This document shows positions 36,746-45,843 of a stretch of DNA of 64,000 nt, one piece after another. The DNA comes from Trichocoleus sp. (GTDB lineage: Bacteria > Cyanobacteriota > Cyanobacteriia > Elainellales > Elainellaceae): positions 233,496-297,495 of the forward strand of contig DATNQD010000071.1 in assembly GCA_036702865.1 (NCBI GenBank), written 5' to 3'. The notes below the pieces were generated by a model. The model did no database searches, was not told the origin of the DNA, and was given only the letters and a program-made list of their open reading frames with translations. Every line of letters begins with the position of its first letter. Position 1 is the first letter of the stretch. The translations under genes and the position numbers were made by a program.

Positions 36746-37870
36746 GTGAGTTCTGCAACACCCGATTCTCAGAATCGTTCTCAAAATACTGCTTACCGTA
36801 ATACTCCAAAAGCAAAGAAACTCCTGGTTGCTGCCAGTGGTACAGGAGGGCATTTATTTCCGGCAATTGCAACTGCTGCCCAACTATCCGACTACGACAT
36901 TGAATGGTTAGGTGTGCCCGATCGCCTGGAGACTCAACTCGTTCCGGATTGTTATCGGCTACATACAATCGAGGTTGAGGGGTTTCAGCAGCGGTTAAGC
37001 CTCAAAACGATTCAGATTTTTCTGCGGCTGGTGACATCGATCTGGCAAGTCCGAAAGCTGCTGCAAGTGGGTCAGTTTGAGGCAGTCTTGACAACTGGAG
37101 GATATATTGCGGCTCCGGCAGTGGTGGCAGCTCGATCGCTGGGCTTACCTGTGGTCTTTCACGAATCAAATGCCCTACCGGGAAAGGTAACTCGCTGGCT
37201 CAGTCGGTGGTGTAGTGTGGTGGCGCTGGGGTTTGCAGAAGCAGCCCAATATTTACCGGGAGCTCGAACGATTCCAGTCGGTACACCTGTGCGTCCACAG
37301 TTTTTGGCGAATGTCCCCGCTACGCCGCCTGGTTTGCCAATTCCGGACGATGTGCCTCTGATTGTTGTCGTGGGAGGCAGTCAAGGCGCGGTTGCAGTCA
37401 ATCGTCTGATTCGGCAATCTGCTCCGGGTTGGCTAGAAGCAGGAGTCTGGATTGTGCATCTCACGGGAGACAATGACCCCGATGCAAAAAGCTTTAGCCA
37501 TCCGCATTATTTCCCGTTGCCCTTCTATGACGAAATGGCGGCTCTGCTGCATCGAGCGACGCTAGCAATTAGTCGATCGGGTGCCGGAACCTTAACAGAA
37601 CTCGCAATCACGCACACCCCCTCGCTTCTCATTCCCTACCCCTTTGCGGCAGAAGACCATCAAACCTTTAATGCCAAAGTATTTGCCAGCGCAGGCGCAG
37701 CTCAGCTTTATTCGCAGACAGACCTCACCCCAGAACTGCTCCAAAATACGGTTCTTGATCTCCTGAAATCTCCAGAAGAGCTTGCAAAGATGGCAAATGC
37801 TGCTGAAAAGCTGGCAATCCCAGACAGTGCCGATCGCCTCGCCCAGTTGATCGATCAACTCATCCCCTAA
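36746..37870 (+). CDS. murG: MurG, lipid II-forming N-acetylglucosaminyltransferase
   Basis: 374 residues starting at GTG 36746, with GGGAGAG upstream. It adds GlcNAc to lipid I at the inner face of the plasma membrane, giving lipid II for peptidoglycan. Motifs: AASGTGGHLFPA (glycine loop 1), TGGYIAAPAVVAA, NALPGKVTRWLSRW, VVVGGSQGAVAVNRL (loop 3) and ISRSGAGTLTELA for the UDP-GlcNAc site. The N-terminus has about 25 extra residues of low complexity. The gene is not inside a dcw cluster, as is common in cyanobacteria. Confidence 0.97.
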   Translation: MSSATPDSQNRSQNTAYRNTPKAKKLLVAASGTGGHLFPAIATAAQLSDYDIEWLGVPDRLETQLVPDCYRLHTIEVEGFQQRLSLKTIQIFLRLVTSIWQVRKLLQVGQFEAVLTTGGYIAAPAVVAARSLGLPVVFHESNALPGKVTRWLSRWCSVVALGFAEAAQYLPGARTIPVGTPVRPQFLANVPATPPGLPIPDDVPLIVVVGGSQGAVAVNRLIRQSAPGWLEAGVWIVHLTGDNDPDAKSFSHPHYFPLPFYDEMAALLHRATLAISRSGAGTLTELAITHTPSLLIPYPFAAEDHQTFNAKVFASAGAAQLYSQTDLTPELLQNTVLDLLKSPEELAKMANAAEKLAIPDSADRLAQLIDQLIP

Positions 37871-37920
37871 AACATGCTTTAAAATCTTCTGGCACTTTAT
37901 CTCGCTGCTGAACAAAAATC

Positions 37921-38301
37921 ATGGAAATTAATTTGCCTGAAGTGGTTGCTGAAGTAAAGCAGGCATTCAATTGCTATGAGCAAGCCCTCGTTAATAACGA
38001 TATTGCTGTACTCGATCGACTTTTTTGGCAGAGCCCACACACCATTCGCTATGGCGTAACTGAGAACCTGTACGGCTATGACGCGATCGCGCAGTTCCGC
38101 AGCAGTCGTCCGGTGGTTGACCTGAAGCGAGACTTGCTGAACACGGTGATCACCACTTATGGTCGAGATTTTGCTACAGCAAACACCGAATTTCGCCGCC
38201 AGAATTCTGGCAAAACTGGACGGCAGAGCCAAACCTGGCTGAGAACAGAGGCTGGGTGGCGAGTAGTGAGTGCTCATGTGTCGCTTTTGGATAATGGCTG
38301 A
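37921..38301 (+). CDS. HpxZ/AtzH-like protein (DUF3225)
   Basis: 126 residues of the SnoaL-like DUF3225 group. Signature stretches: [57 protein letters not shown] and the end [21 protein letters not shown]. Relatives (HpxZ of oxalurate catabolism, AtzH in cyanuric-acid/allophanate degradation) are small helpers in nitrogen-ring breakdown; AtzH removes a carbon dioxide-related intermediate product, from memory. Here the neighbours are murG and an acetyltransferase, not such a pathway. The ATG start follows murG by 50 bp. Confidence 0.88.
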   Translation: MEINLPEVVAEVKQAFNCYEQALVNNDIAVLDRLFWQSPHTIRYGVTENLYGYDAIAQFRSSRPVVDLKRDLLNTVITTYGRDFATANTEFRRQNSGKTGRQSQTWLRTEAGWRVVSAHVSLLDNG

Positions 38302-38386
38302 TAACGATCGTGACTAGCTCAGTTGTGGTTTGAGCGGGGAGTTTGGGAAAACTGATGGTAGCCGCGATCGATCCCTTTCATCCCTC

Positions 38387-38992
38387 ATGACAGCTACTCC
38401 CGATCCTCAACTCCGACCTGATGCTTATCACCGATTCGCCGCTCCGCTGGTCAATCTCCAAACCTACGATCAATCCTCTTTCGATCGGGGTCGTCCAGGT
38501 TGGATCATTCTGCTCTGGTGGTTTTTGCAGGGGATCATTTTTCCGCTGACGCTGCATTCGGCTCATGCGCCTAGAGTCGCTTTGCTGCGATTATTTGGGG
38601 CGAAGGTGGGGCGACGGGTAATGATTCGTCCAACAGCTCGATTTACCTATCCCTGGAAGATTTCGATTGGCGACGATAGCTGGATTGGGGATGATGTCGT
38701 GCTGTATAGCCTCGATCGCATTGAGATTGGGAGCCATTGTGTGGTCTCACAGCGCAGCTATCTCTGTACGGGCAGTCATGATATTCACGATCCCAGTTTT
38801 GGGCTAAAGACCGCGCCGATTGTGATTGGGAATGGGGCTTGGTTGGCGATCGACTGTTGGATTGCACCAGGGGTACAGGTGGGCGCGAATGCCGTGATTG
38901 GGGCAAGAAGTAGCGTATTTCGGGATATGCCAGCCCAATTTGTTTGCTGGGGAACGCCCTGCCGTCCTCATTATTTGCGCGAGATGAAATGA
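38387..38992 (+). CDS. WcaF-like hexapeptide-repeat acetyltransferase
   Basis: 201 residues from the ATG at 38387; a TTG 57 bp upstream is less likely. Left-handed beta-helix repeats are clear: FGAKVGRRVMIRPTARFTYPWKISIGDDSWIGDDVVLYSLDRIEIGSHCVVS and GVQVGANAVIGARSSVF. Trimeric, cytoplasmic, it would use acetyl-CoA to acetylate a polysaccharide precursor; the catalytic His is in TGSHDIHDPSF. The N-terminal hydrophobic helix (GWIILLWWFLQGIIF) is typical of the WcaF family. It is probably an exopolysaccharide gene not clustered with glycosyltransferases. Confidence 0.9.
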   Translation: MTATPDPQLRPDAYHRFAAPLVNLQTYDQSSFDRGRPGWIILLWWFLQGIIFPLTLHSAHAPRVALLRLFGAKVGRRVMIRPTARFTYPWKISIGDDSWIGDDVVLYSLDRIEIGSHCVVSQRSYLCTGSHDIHDPSFGLKTAPIVIGNGAWLAIDCWIAPGVQVGANAVIGARSSVFRDMPAQFVCWGTPCRPHYLREMK

Positions 38993-39473
38993 ATGCAGAG
39001 GTCGGGATAAATAGCTTCGGTCAAAAGAAGTAAAAATCAGCCATTTTACTCAGAAAAAGTTCTTTTTTCGCTAAAGTCGTTTTTTTGCGAAAGGATTTAC
39101 CCTAGAAGTGAGGCAAATCTTTCAAAATTGGCTGATATGACAAGTATCCTGCAACTAGAAAGGTGGCTCTACTGCGAACCTGGGCTAAATCTTTGACCCG
39201 AAATTTTGTGTTCATCGCCTCAATGAGGTTTGGCGATCGTTGGACTGATAGCCAGAAAGATTCAGCAATCCATAGTGGTACGAATAGATATATCTAGACG
39301 AAAAGCTGAGCGTAACTTCTGCTTCGCGGTTTGGAATAAAACAAAAGTACAGGCCCGTTCCAGTTCACTTTGTTAATTCCTCTAACTTATTCCCTATGCT
39401 TTTCTAACTTCGTTCGATCGCCTTTAACCCAAAGCGTTTTCCTGATACTAGTAACAGGCTAAAGTCGCACAAC
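38993..39473 (+). other. Intergenic region with T-rich tracts
   Basis: 481 bp without a recognisable gene. Notable are T-runs (TTCTTTTTTCGC and GTTTTTTTGCG) between 39060 and 39090, with near-complementary flanks TTTCGC/GCGAAA that may form a hairpin acting as a terminator for the acetyltransferase gene. The rest is presumed kinase promoter. Confidence 0.4.
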
Positions 39474-41924
39474 ATGGCTAAGATTTTAATTGCAGAGGAT
39501 GAGCGTACTGTCGCCTGGTATCTTCAGAGAACCTTACGGAACTTAGGGCACTCGATCGTTGGAATTGTTGACTCTGGTAAGGCTGCGGTTCAACTTGCAA
39601 CTGAAATGCAACCTGAGCTTGTTCTGATGGATATTCGGCTCTCTGGAGATCTCGATGGCATTGATGCCGCACTTCAGATCGGGACAAGCCTCAACGTACC
39701 TGTGGTTTATCTAACAGCCCATATCGATGATCAAACGATAAAACGGGCGATCGCTACCTCTCCTTTTGGCTATCTCATCAAGCCTGTAAATCAGGCAGAA
39801 CTCCAGACGAGTGTTGAAGTGGCGTTACGTCGCTATCGGATGGAAGCAGACCTCAAAAGTACTCAGCAGCGTCTTTCTACCATGCTGAACAGCATTGGTG
39901 ATGGCATGATTGCGAGCGATCCAGCTGGACGAATTACATTCATCAATCCAATGGCAGCTCATCTGACGGGTTGGCAACAGACAGAAGCGATCGGACAAGA
40001 TGCAAATCATGTGTTCAGAATCGTTAATGCTGAAACAGGCGAAACGGTTGACAACCCACTGCTCAAAGCAATTCAGCAAGGAATGCGAGTGACGCTGCCC
40101 GATAACTGCTTACTTTACACAAAGCAGGGGATGGAACGATTTATCGGCGATACAGCAACGCCAATTCAAGGTAAATCTGGGGAAATTATGGGCGGTGTCC
40201 TGGTCTTTCAAGACATCACCAGCCGCAAACAAGCTGAACAATTTCTGCATCGTCGGGAGCAAGAAATTCGCGCATTAGTAGAAAACTCCCCGGATATCAT
40301 CTCACGCTTCGATCGCAATCTGCGCTACCTTTACATCAACCCGGCTGTAGAACAGGTAATTGGCATTCCTCCACAAACATTTTTGGGAAAAACCAACCGC
40401 GAATTGGGCATTGCGGACTTTTTGACGCAGCTCTGGGACGAGGCACTACAGCAAGTCTTCTGCATAAAACAAGAACAAGCCCTGGAATTTGATTTTCCCA
40501 CACCATTAGGAATTTGCTCTTTCCACTCCCGCGTTGTACCAGAGTTTGATCTGGACGGCAACATTGAATCGGTTCTCGTGGTAACGCGCAATATCTCTGA
40601 CTTGAAACAGGTACAGGAGGAACTGAAAAACTCAGCCATCGCCCTAGAAAAGCAGATGCGAGAGCGGACGGATCAGCTTGAACAGGTACTCGAATTTGAA
40701 GCCCTGCTCAAGCGAATTACGGATAACGTTCGCAGTAGCCTGGATGAACCCAAAATTCTCCAAACCGCAGTACAGGAACTGGCTCAGGGCTTAAACGTAA
40801 TTCGTTGCTATGCTGGAGTTTACAATGCAGACCACACAGCAACCACGATCCGCTACGACTACACCGATGGGTTGCCCAGCCTTGCCGGAGTAACGATCGC
40901 CTTTGCGGAAAGCTCTATCCCCGAAATCTACCCTCAACTCCTACAGGGACAATGCAGCCAGTTTTGCTTGCGAATGCCTGATTCAGTTTGGGCAGGTGGG
41001 CGATCGGCGGCTTTACTGGTTTGTCCGCTCGTAGACAGCGATATTGTTGGGGATCTCTGGTTAGTAAAATCGGCAGATCAAGGGTTTAGTGAAATTGAAA
41101 TTCGGCTGGTGCAACAGGTTGCCAATCAATGTGCAATTGCGCTACGGCAAGCCGAACTGTATCAAGCGGCTCAAGCGCAGGTGCAGGAACTAGAACGCCT
41201 CAACCAGTTAAAAGATGATTTTTTGAGCACTGTCTCTCATGAGCTTCGTACTCCCATCACGGGCATAAAAATGGCGTCTGAAATGTTGGCTTTCAGGCTC
41301 AACCAGATTGGTTTATCTGATGATCAGGCAAAGCGAATCAATCGCTATTTAGACATTTTGCAAAACGAATGCAATCGAGAAATGATGCTGGTGAATGATC
41401 TGCTCGACCTCACCCGGTTGGAAGCCGAAGTTGAACCATTACGATTGACCGAGCTTGACCTGCCGACCTGGATTCCGCAGCTAGTTGACCCCTTCCTCGA
41501 TCGGCTTCAAAGACTTGAGCAACACCTCAGCCTCGCGCTGCCAGAAACTCTACCGCTCATTATGACTGATCCAGTCATGCTAATGCGCGTGATCACTGAG
41601 TTAATTGACAATGCCTGCAAATATACGCCTGAGAGAGAAATGATTCACATTACAGCGAGATATCAGTCTTCGCAGTTTCAGATTCTTGTGCAGAATACAG
41701 GCATTGAAATTCCACCACAGGAACAGTCACGCGTTTTTGAAAAGTTTTACCGAATTCCCAACGCAGACCCCAACCGCTACAAAGGGACAGGGCTGGGATT
41801 AGCGCTCGTCAAAAAGCTGATGGAACGGTTGAGAGGGACGATCGAGCTAGAAAGTGGCGATTGTCAAACTTGCTTCATCATCACAATACCCTCGCTCACC
41901 AGCTTCGACTTGAGGCAATCCTGA
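39474..41924 (+). CDS. REC-PAS-PAS-GAF hybrid histidine kinase
   Basis: 816 residues. A receiver domain comes first (D53, VLMDIRLSGDLDG; acidic pair E8/D9), then PAS (about 140-255), PAS (about 262-385), a GAF-like domain (about 415-560), HisKA with SHELRTPITG (H589) and HATPase (ELIDNACKYT, GTGLGLALVKKL). The receiver is at the N-terminus, so phosphorylation would regulate the kinase itself. The last 400 residues closely match the kinase encoded at 3327-6032. No partner is adjacent; the next gene (SUI1) is convergent with 1 bp between stops. Confidence 0.94.
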   Translation: MAKILIAEDERTVAWYLQRTLRNLGHSIVGIVDSGKAAVQLATEMQPELVLMDIRLSGDLDGIDAALQIGTSLNVPVVYLTAHIDDQTIKRAIATSPFGYLIKPVNQAELQTSVEVALRRYRMEADLKSTQQRLSTMLNSIGDGMIASDPAGRITFINPMAAHLTGWQQTEAIGQDANHVFRIVNAETGETVDNPLLKAIQQGMRVTLPDNCLLYTKQGMERFIGDTATPIQGKSGEIMGGVLVFQDITSRKQAEQFLHRREQEIRALVENSPDIISRFDRNLRYLYINPAVEQVIGIPPQTFLGKTNRELGIADFLTQLWDEALQQVFCIKQEQALEFDFPTPLGICSFHSRVVPEFDLDGNIESVLVVTRNISDLKQVQEELKNSAIALEKQMRERTDQLEQVLEFEALLKRITDNVRSSLDEPKILQTAVQELAQGLNVIRCYAGVYNADHTATTIRYDYTDGLPSLAGVTIAFAESSIPEIYPQLLQGQCSQFCLRMPDSVWAGGRSAALLVCPLVDSDIVGDLWLVKSADQGFSEIEIRLVQQVANQCAIALRQAELYQAAQAQVQELERLNQLKDDFLSTVSHELRTPITGIKMASEMLAFRLNQIGLSDDQAKRINRYLDILQNECNREMMLVNDLLDLTRLEAEVEPLRLTELDLPTWIPQLVDPFLDRLQRLEQHLSLALPETLPLIMTDPVMLMRVITELIDNACKYTPEREMIHITARYQSSQFQILVQNTGIEIPPQEQSRVFEKFYRIPNADPNRYKGTGLGLALVKKLMERLRGTIELESGDCQTCFIITIPSLTSFDLRQS

Positions 41925-41925
41925 C

Positions 41926-42282
41926 CTACTTGCCGCCGCTTACCTTTGCTTTGTACCCCATTTGAACCAGCAGTTGAACCAGTTTTTGAGCATGATCGCC
42001 CTGAATCTCGATCTCATTATCTTTAATCGTTCCGCCTGCCCCACACTGAGCCTTGAGCTTCTTCAACAAGTCGGCTAGTGTTTCTGGCTTGACCTGAAAT
42101 CCGGTGATCACTGTGACTGTTTTGCCGCCGCGTCCTTTCCGAGTTGCCTGAACGCGCAGGTTTTGCTGATTGGCAGGCAGTTCTTGAATCGGGCGTTCCA
42201 TTGCATTCGAGTTGTCAGAGTTGCCAAATTCTGAATAAACAACGCGATTTTGAGCAGTCGCTTTGCGATTTGAGGCAGACAT
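41926..42282 (-). CDS. Translation initiation factor SUI1/YciH-like
   Basis: 118 residues. The N-terminal half is charged and Asn/Gln-rich with no fold I recognise. The C-terminal half (LRVQATRKGRGGKTVTVITGF to GYKAKVSGG) is the SUI1/YciH domain, including TRKGRGGKTVTVI and GAGGTIKDNEIEIQGDH. Bacterial members associate with the small ribosome subunit during start-site choice. It is single-copy style in cyanobacteria. ATG start; it precedes the trpB promoter region, divergent from trpB. Confidence 0.93.
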   Translation of the reverse strand: MSASNRKATAQNRVVYSEFGNSDNSNAMERPIQELPANQQNLRVQATRKGRGGKTVTVITGFQVKPETLADLLKKLKAQCGAGGTIKDNEIEIQGDHAQKLVQLLVQMGYKAKVSGGK

Positions 42283-42525
42283 AGCAGTTCCAGGTGCAGT
42301 TTAGGGTTAAGGGGTCGATCGCTTCAGTTGTTTCACTGAATTTTTAGCGAATTGGTTAGTAGAGCTCAGAGGATCTCAGACAAGCTGAGCCTGCGTTTTA
42401 CGCCAGTATCCCAGAATATTCCGTTTGCCAGCGGGGGAGTATGTCAATCCATCCACCCTAACAAAGCTTTAAGAGTTCCCAGGACTTTCTTATAATAATG
42501 ACTGTTCCATTATCCCATCTGGTTT

Positions 42526-43767
42526 GTGACCCACACTCCCGTTTCACCCAGCCAATCTGATCTTGCCCAACGCCCAGACGCACTCGGACGCTTCGGTAAA
42601 TTCGGCGGCAAATATGTCCCTGAAACCCTGATGCCTGCCTTGAGCGAACTAGAAGCTGCCTTCTATCAATACCGCAACGATCCCGACTTTCAAACAGAAT
42701 TTCAGGTACTCCTGCGTGACTATGTCGGCAGACCCACACCCCTCTACTTTGCTGAACGCCTGACCCAGCATTATGCTCGTCCAGATGGCAGTGGCGCTCA
42801 AATTTATCTGAAGCGGGAAGACCTCAATCACACAGGCGCTCATAAAATCAACAATGCTCTAGGGCAAGTGCTATTGGCGAAGCGGATGGGCAAGCAGCGC
42901 ATTATTGCTGAAACAGGAGCCGGACAGCATGGCGTGGCAACTGCTACTGTTTGTGCTCGCTTTGGGCTAACCTGCATCATCTATATGGGTGTGCACGATA
43001 TGGAGCGGCAGTCGCTGAATGTATTTCGGATGCGGCTGATGGGGGCAGAGGTGCGTCCAGTTGCATCCGGGACAGGAACGCTGAAAGATGCGACTTCGGA
43101 GGCAATCCGTGATTGGGTCACAAACGTTGAGACAACACACTATATTCTTGGTTCTGTTGCTGGACCTCATCCTTACCCAATGATTGTGCGCGACTTTCAG
43201 GCAATTATTGGGCAGGAGACAAGGCGACAGTGTCAGGAAAAATGGGGCGGTCTTCCTGATATTTTGCTGGCTTGTGTGGGCGGTGGCTCAAATGCAATGG
43301 GGCTGTTTCATGAGTTTGTCAATGAACCCTCAGTGCGGATGATTGGCATTGAAGCAGGCGGTGAAGGCGTTGATTCTGAAAAACATGCGGCAACGCTCAC
43401 TCGTGGACGGGTTGGTGTGCTGCACGGCGCAATGAGCTATTTGCTGCAAGATGATGATGGTCAGGTTGTGGAACCCCATTCCATTAGTGCCGGATTGGAC
43501 TATCCGGGCGTGGGACCAGAACACAGCTATTTGAAAGATGCTGGACGCGCCGAGTATTACAGTATTAGTGACCAGGAAGCGCTGAGTGCATTCCAACAAC
43601 TCTCTCGTCTGGAAGGAATTATTCCGGCACTGGAAACTGCCCATGCGATCGCCTTTTTGGAGCAGTTCTGCCCCCAGGTATCGGGTAATCCTCGGATTGT
43701 CATCAATTGCTCTGGACGCGGCGATAAAGATGTCCAGACGGCAGCAAAACATCTCGATATCCAGTAA
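42526..43767 (+). CDS. trpB: Tryptophan synthase beta chain
   Basis: 413 residues, PLP enzyme condensing indole with serine. K107 in [15 protein letters not shown] forms the Schiff base. [50 protein letters not shown] and [11 protein letters not shown] are textbook motifs. It starts at GTG 42526. An upstream ATG at 42498 is in another frame and leads to a 20-residue ORF with no Trp codons, so it is not an attenuator peptide. No trpA is adjacent, which is common in cyanobacteria. Confidence 0.97.
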   Translation: MTHTPVSPSQSDLAQRPDALGRFGKFGGKYVPETLMPALSELEAAFYQYRNDPDFQTEFQVLLRDYVGRPTPLYFAERLTQHYARPDGSGAQIYLKREDLNHTGAHKINNALGQVLLAKRMGKQRIIAETGAGQHGVATATVCARFGLTCIIYMGVHDMERQSLNVFRMRLMGAEVRPVASGTGTLKDATSEAIRDWVTNVETTHYILGSVAGPHPYPMIVRDFQAIIGQETRRQCQEKWGGLPDILLACVGGGSNAMGLFHEFVNEPSVRMIGIEAGGEGVDSEKHAATLTRGRVGVLHGAMSYLLQDDDGQVVEPHSISAGLDYPGVGPEHSYLKDAGRAEYYSISDQEALSAFQQLSRLEGIIPALETAHAIAFLEQFCPQVSGNPRIVINCSGRGDKDVQTAAKHLDIQ

Positions 43768-43831
43768 GCCCGACTGACGCTTTCCCGAACTCTCCTAGTC
43801 CCTTGGTTTTGGCAGAACTTCCAGTTCAAAG

Positions 43832-43860
43832 TCCCCCTTCTGTGGGGGGGATCCAGGGGA
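43832..43860. repeat. C-tract/G-tract palindromic repeat
   Basis: GTCCCCCTTCTGTGGGGGGG followed by ATCCAGGGGAAT. Similar CCCCC-loop-GGGGG elements recur between genes in many cyanobacterial genomes. It has no T run after it, so it is unlikely to be a standard terminator for trpB. Confidence 0.5.
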
Positions 43861-43950
43861 ATCTTTCTGATAGCCTTGTCATTCGATCGGTTTAAGCAGC
43901 CTCTAACGCTTCATTCCTTCTCGTCATCAATCATTCACTGATAAACCCCT

Positions 43951-44580
43951 ATGGAATTCGCTGATTTTCAAGTCTGCGATCGAGATTTGCCAGAGCCAGT
44001 TTTGGCAGGCTATCTACAAGCAGAAGCGCTCGCCGTGGATACTGAAACCATGGGGTTATTGCCGCAGCGCGATCGGCTCTGTGTCGTGCAGCTTTGCGAT
44101 CCCCAGGGACGGGTAACGGTGCTTCGCATTGCTCAAGGACAAACAGAGGCACCTCACCTCAAGCAATTACTGGAAGCGCCACAAACTCTTAAGATTTTTC
44201 ACTTTGCTCGATTTGATTTAGCGACAATTCGCCATCATCTCGGCATCCATGTTTCACCAGTCTTCTGCACCAAGATTGCCAGTAAGCTGGCGCGAACCTA
44301 TACCCCAAAACATGGGCTAAAAGACGTGGTACAGGAGCTAGAGCAAGTTGAACTGGATAAATCTGCTCAAAGCTCAGATTGGGGAAATGCGGCGAACCTC
44401 TCGCCCGATCAGCTACGCTATGCCGCAAATGACGTGCGCTACTTAATCAATGTGCAGCAAAAGCTCACCGACATGCTGAAGCGCGAAGGACGATGGAAGC
44501 TGGCTCAGGATTGCTTTCAGTGCTTGCCGACGATCGTCGCTCTTGATCTACTGCAATACCAAAATATCTTCGAGCATTAA
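43951..44580 (+). CDS. RNase D-type 3'-5' exonuclease
   Basis: 209 residues, a DEDDy exonuclease domain only (no HRDC). D30-T-E32 in ALAVDTETMGL is ExoI. FHFARFDLATIRHHLG is ExoII. YAANDVRYL (Tyr and Asp) is ExoIII. It should trim RNA 3' ends in the cytoplasm. The gene is shorter than E. coli Rnd because HRDC domains are lacking, as in many cyanobacterial forms. It follows trpB after 183 bp containing a palindromic repeat. Confidence 0.9.
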   Translation: MEFADFQVCDRDLPEPVLAGYLQAEALAVDTETMGLLPQRDRLCVVQLCDPQGRVTVLRIAQGQTEAPHLKQLLEAPQTLKIFHFARFDLATIRHHLGIHVSPVFCTKIASKLARTYTPKHGLKDVVQELEQVELDKSAQSSDWGNAANLSPDQLRYAANDVRYLINVQQKLTDMLKREGRWKLAQDCFQCLPTIVALDLLQYQNIFEH

Positions 44581-44718
44581 TTTGGAGCATTAATTCTGGA
44601 TGGGCGAAACGCGCAGATTGCACTTGTTTCCAAGCAGACCGCAATCATCGCAAAGGCTAGGGCAACCCGATCGATCAAAATCTAAGCCGCTCTGTTTCCC
44701 TTTCACCTGTTTCTTACC

Positions 44719-44747
44719 CAAAAAAATAGGCTTGGAAATCCCAAGCC
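44719..44747 (-). terminator. Terminator after the small 44791-45000 gene
   Basis: On the minus strand GGCTTGG and CCAAGCC form a 7-bp stem (arms at 44741-44747 and 44729-44735), with a short loop, followed by TATTTTTTTGG. It lies about 45 bp after the stop of the small hypothetical gene. Confidence 0.75.
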
Positions 44748-44790
44748 CTACTTCGTCAGTGATCAAAGACGATCAAGTATCGTGCAGTAA

Positions 44791-45000
44791 TTAAGATTCA
44801 ACTGCCACTTTTTTGGATGCTCGATCGCCAGGGATCACTGTCAAGGAAGGCGTTTGAGCACGCTGTTTAAACCAGTTCAGTCCGATCACTGTATAAGTTT
44901 GGGCATTGTGGTTCTGGAGCGTGTCACCCACGACAAAAGAACGATCGCTCATCAATGTTCCTAACAACCGTTGGTGAACATCAACTAATAGATACTGCAT
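44791..45000 (-). CDS. Small conserved-looking protein of unknown function
   Basis: 69 residues from ATG 45000, which is preceded by TTTGAGGTGTTTT, a good ribosome binding site; an in-frame ATG 12 bp upstream is less likely. The protein MQYLLVDVHQRLLGTLMS is followed by FVVGDTLQNHNAQTYTVIGLNWFKQRAQTPSLTVIPGDR, a beta-strand-rich pattern of a small barrel. I recall similar short proteins in cyanobacteria but no function. A clear terminator follows at 44719. Confidence 0.7.
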   Translation of the reverse strand: MQYLLVDVHQRLLGTLMSDRSFVVGDTLQNHNAQTYTVIGLNWFKQRAQTPSLTVIPGDRASKKVAVES

Positions 45001-45843
45001 AAAACACCTCAAAGAGTAAAAAATACAAAAAGATGGAAGAAATAGCTAGAAAATGAGCAGAAAAAGATGGCACACCAATGAACAAAATCCTGCCAGCTTC
45101 TTTAACTCAACGCTGCATCAACCGATCGCCAAGGATAACCCTGGTTATCAAGCAGATGAATTGAGCAAATTGATAGAAGGGTGATAAATCAGAAGCACGA
45201 GCAAATCGGGTTAGATTAGTAATTTTTGGCTGCCATAGTAAATGACAGATAAAAACTAACTTTCAGAAGGTTAAAACTCGCATTAACTCAACTAAAATGG
45301 CAAGTTATTCTACCCGACAATGATACTAAAGCCCTATCAGCACCTAGTTTCCTTTCTCCTGAACAGAGAAGGCTAAAGACCATGGATGCCTCCCCGGATT
45401 CTAAGTGAATCAAAGCCGCTCCTGATTCTTAAAACAGCCTCAATCAACGGAATAATCAGAGTTGCACCTTGTCCTTAATAGAGACTAATAGAAACTTCAA
45501 CACAGTTTGCATGAGCAGCTCATGAACTGTTTATCGATGTCCCCCTTCTTATAGCACGTCTTTTTTGAAATGGATAGACATTAAGAAGGCTGTCATTCAT
45601 GTAAGACTTCTTAACGATCGATCAATTTTCCTCATCCTGGCTACGACCATTTTCAGAACGCTGTAGCGATCTGACGCAATCAGCAAAGGGTGCGATGGCA
45701 GGAGCCGTAAAGGAATTCAGCGAAACCCGAGAGGATTCATTGCCTTTATCACCTTTCACCTACCATCCCTCTACTCTAACGACTCTACCCCCCATCTGTC
45801 CGTGATTAACAACGAAACGCATTAAATCGCTACATCCGTTGTT
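45001..45843 (+). other. Long intergenic region, 843 bp
   Basis: No ORF above 40 codons with a ribosome binding site and no tRNA. A GATAACC-ct-GGTTATC hairpin is at about 45133-45148. The sequence is A+T-rich near the left gene and less so near 45660-45730. It likely contains the left gene's promoter; a small RNA cannot be excluded. Confidence 0.45.

Noticed and set aside
42498..42560. 20-codon ORF overlapping the trpB start as a leader peptide
   Set aside because: It contains no Trp codon and no paired attenuator hairpins are visible; it is likely chance.
43832..43860. C/G palindrome after trpB as terminator
   Set aside because: No T run follows on either strand; listed as a repeat instead.
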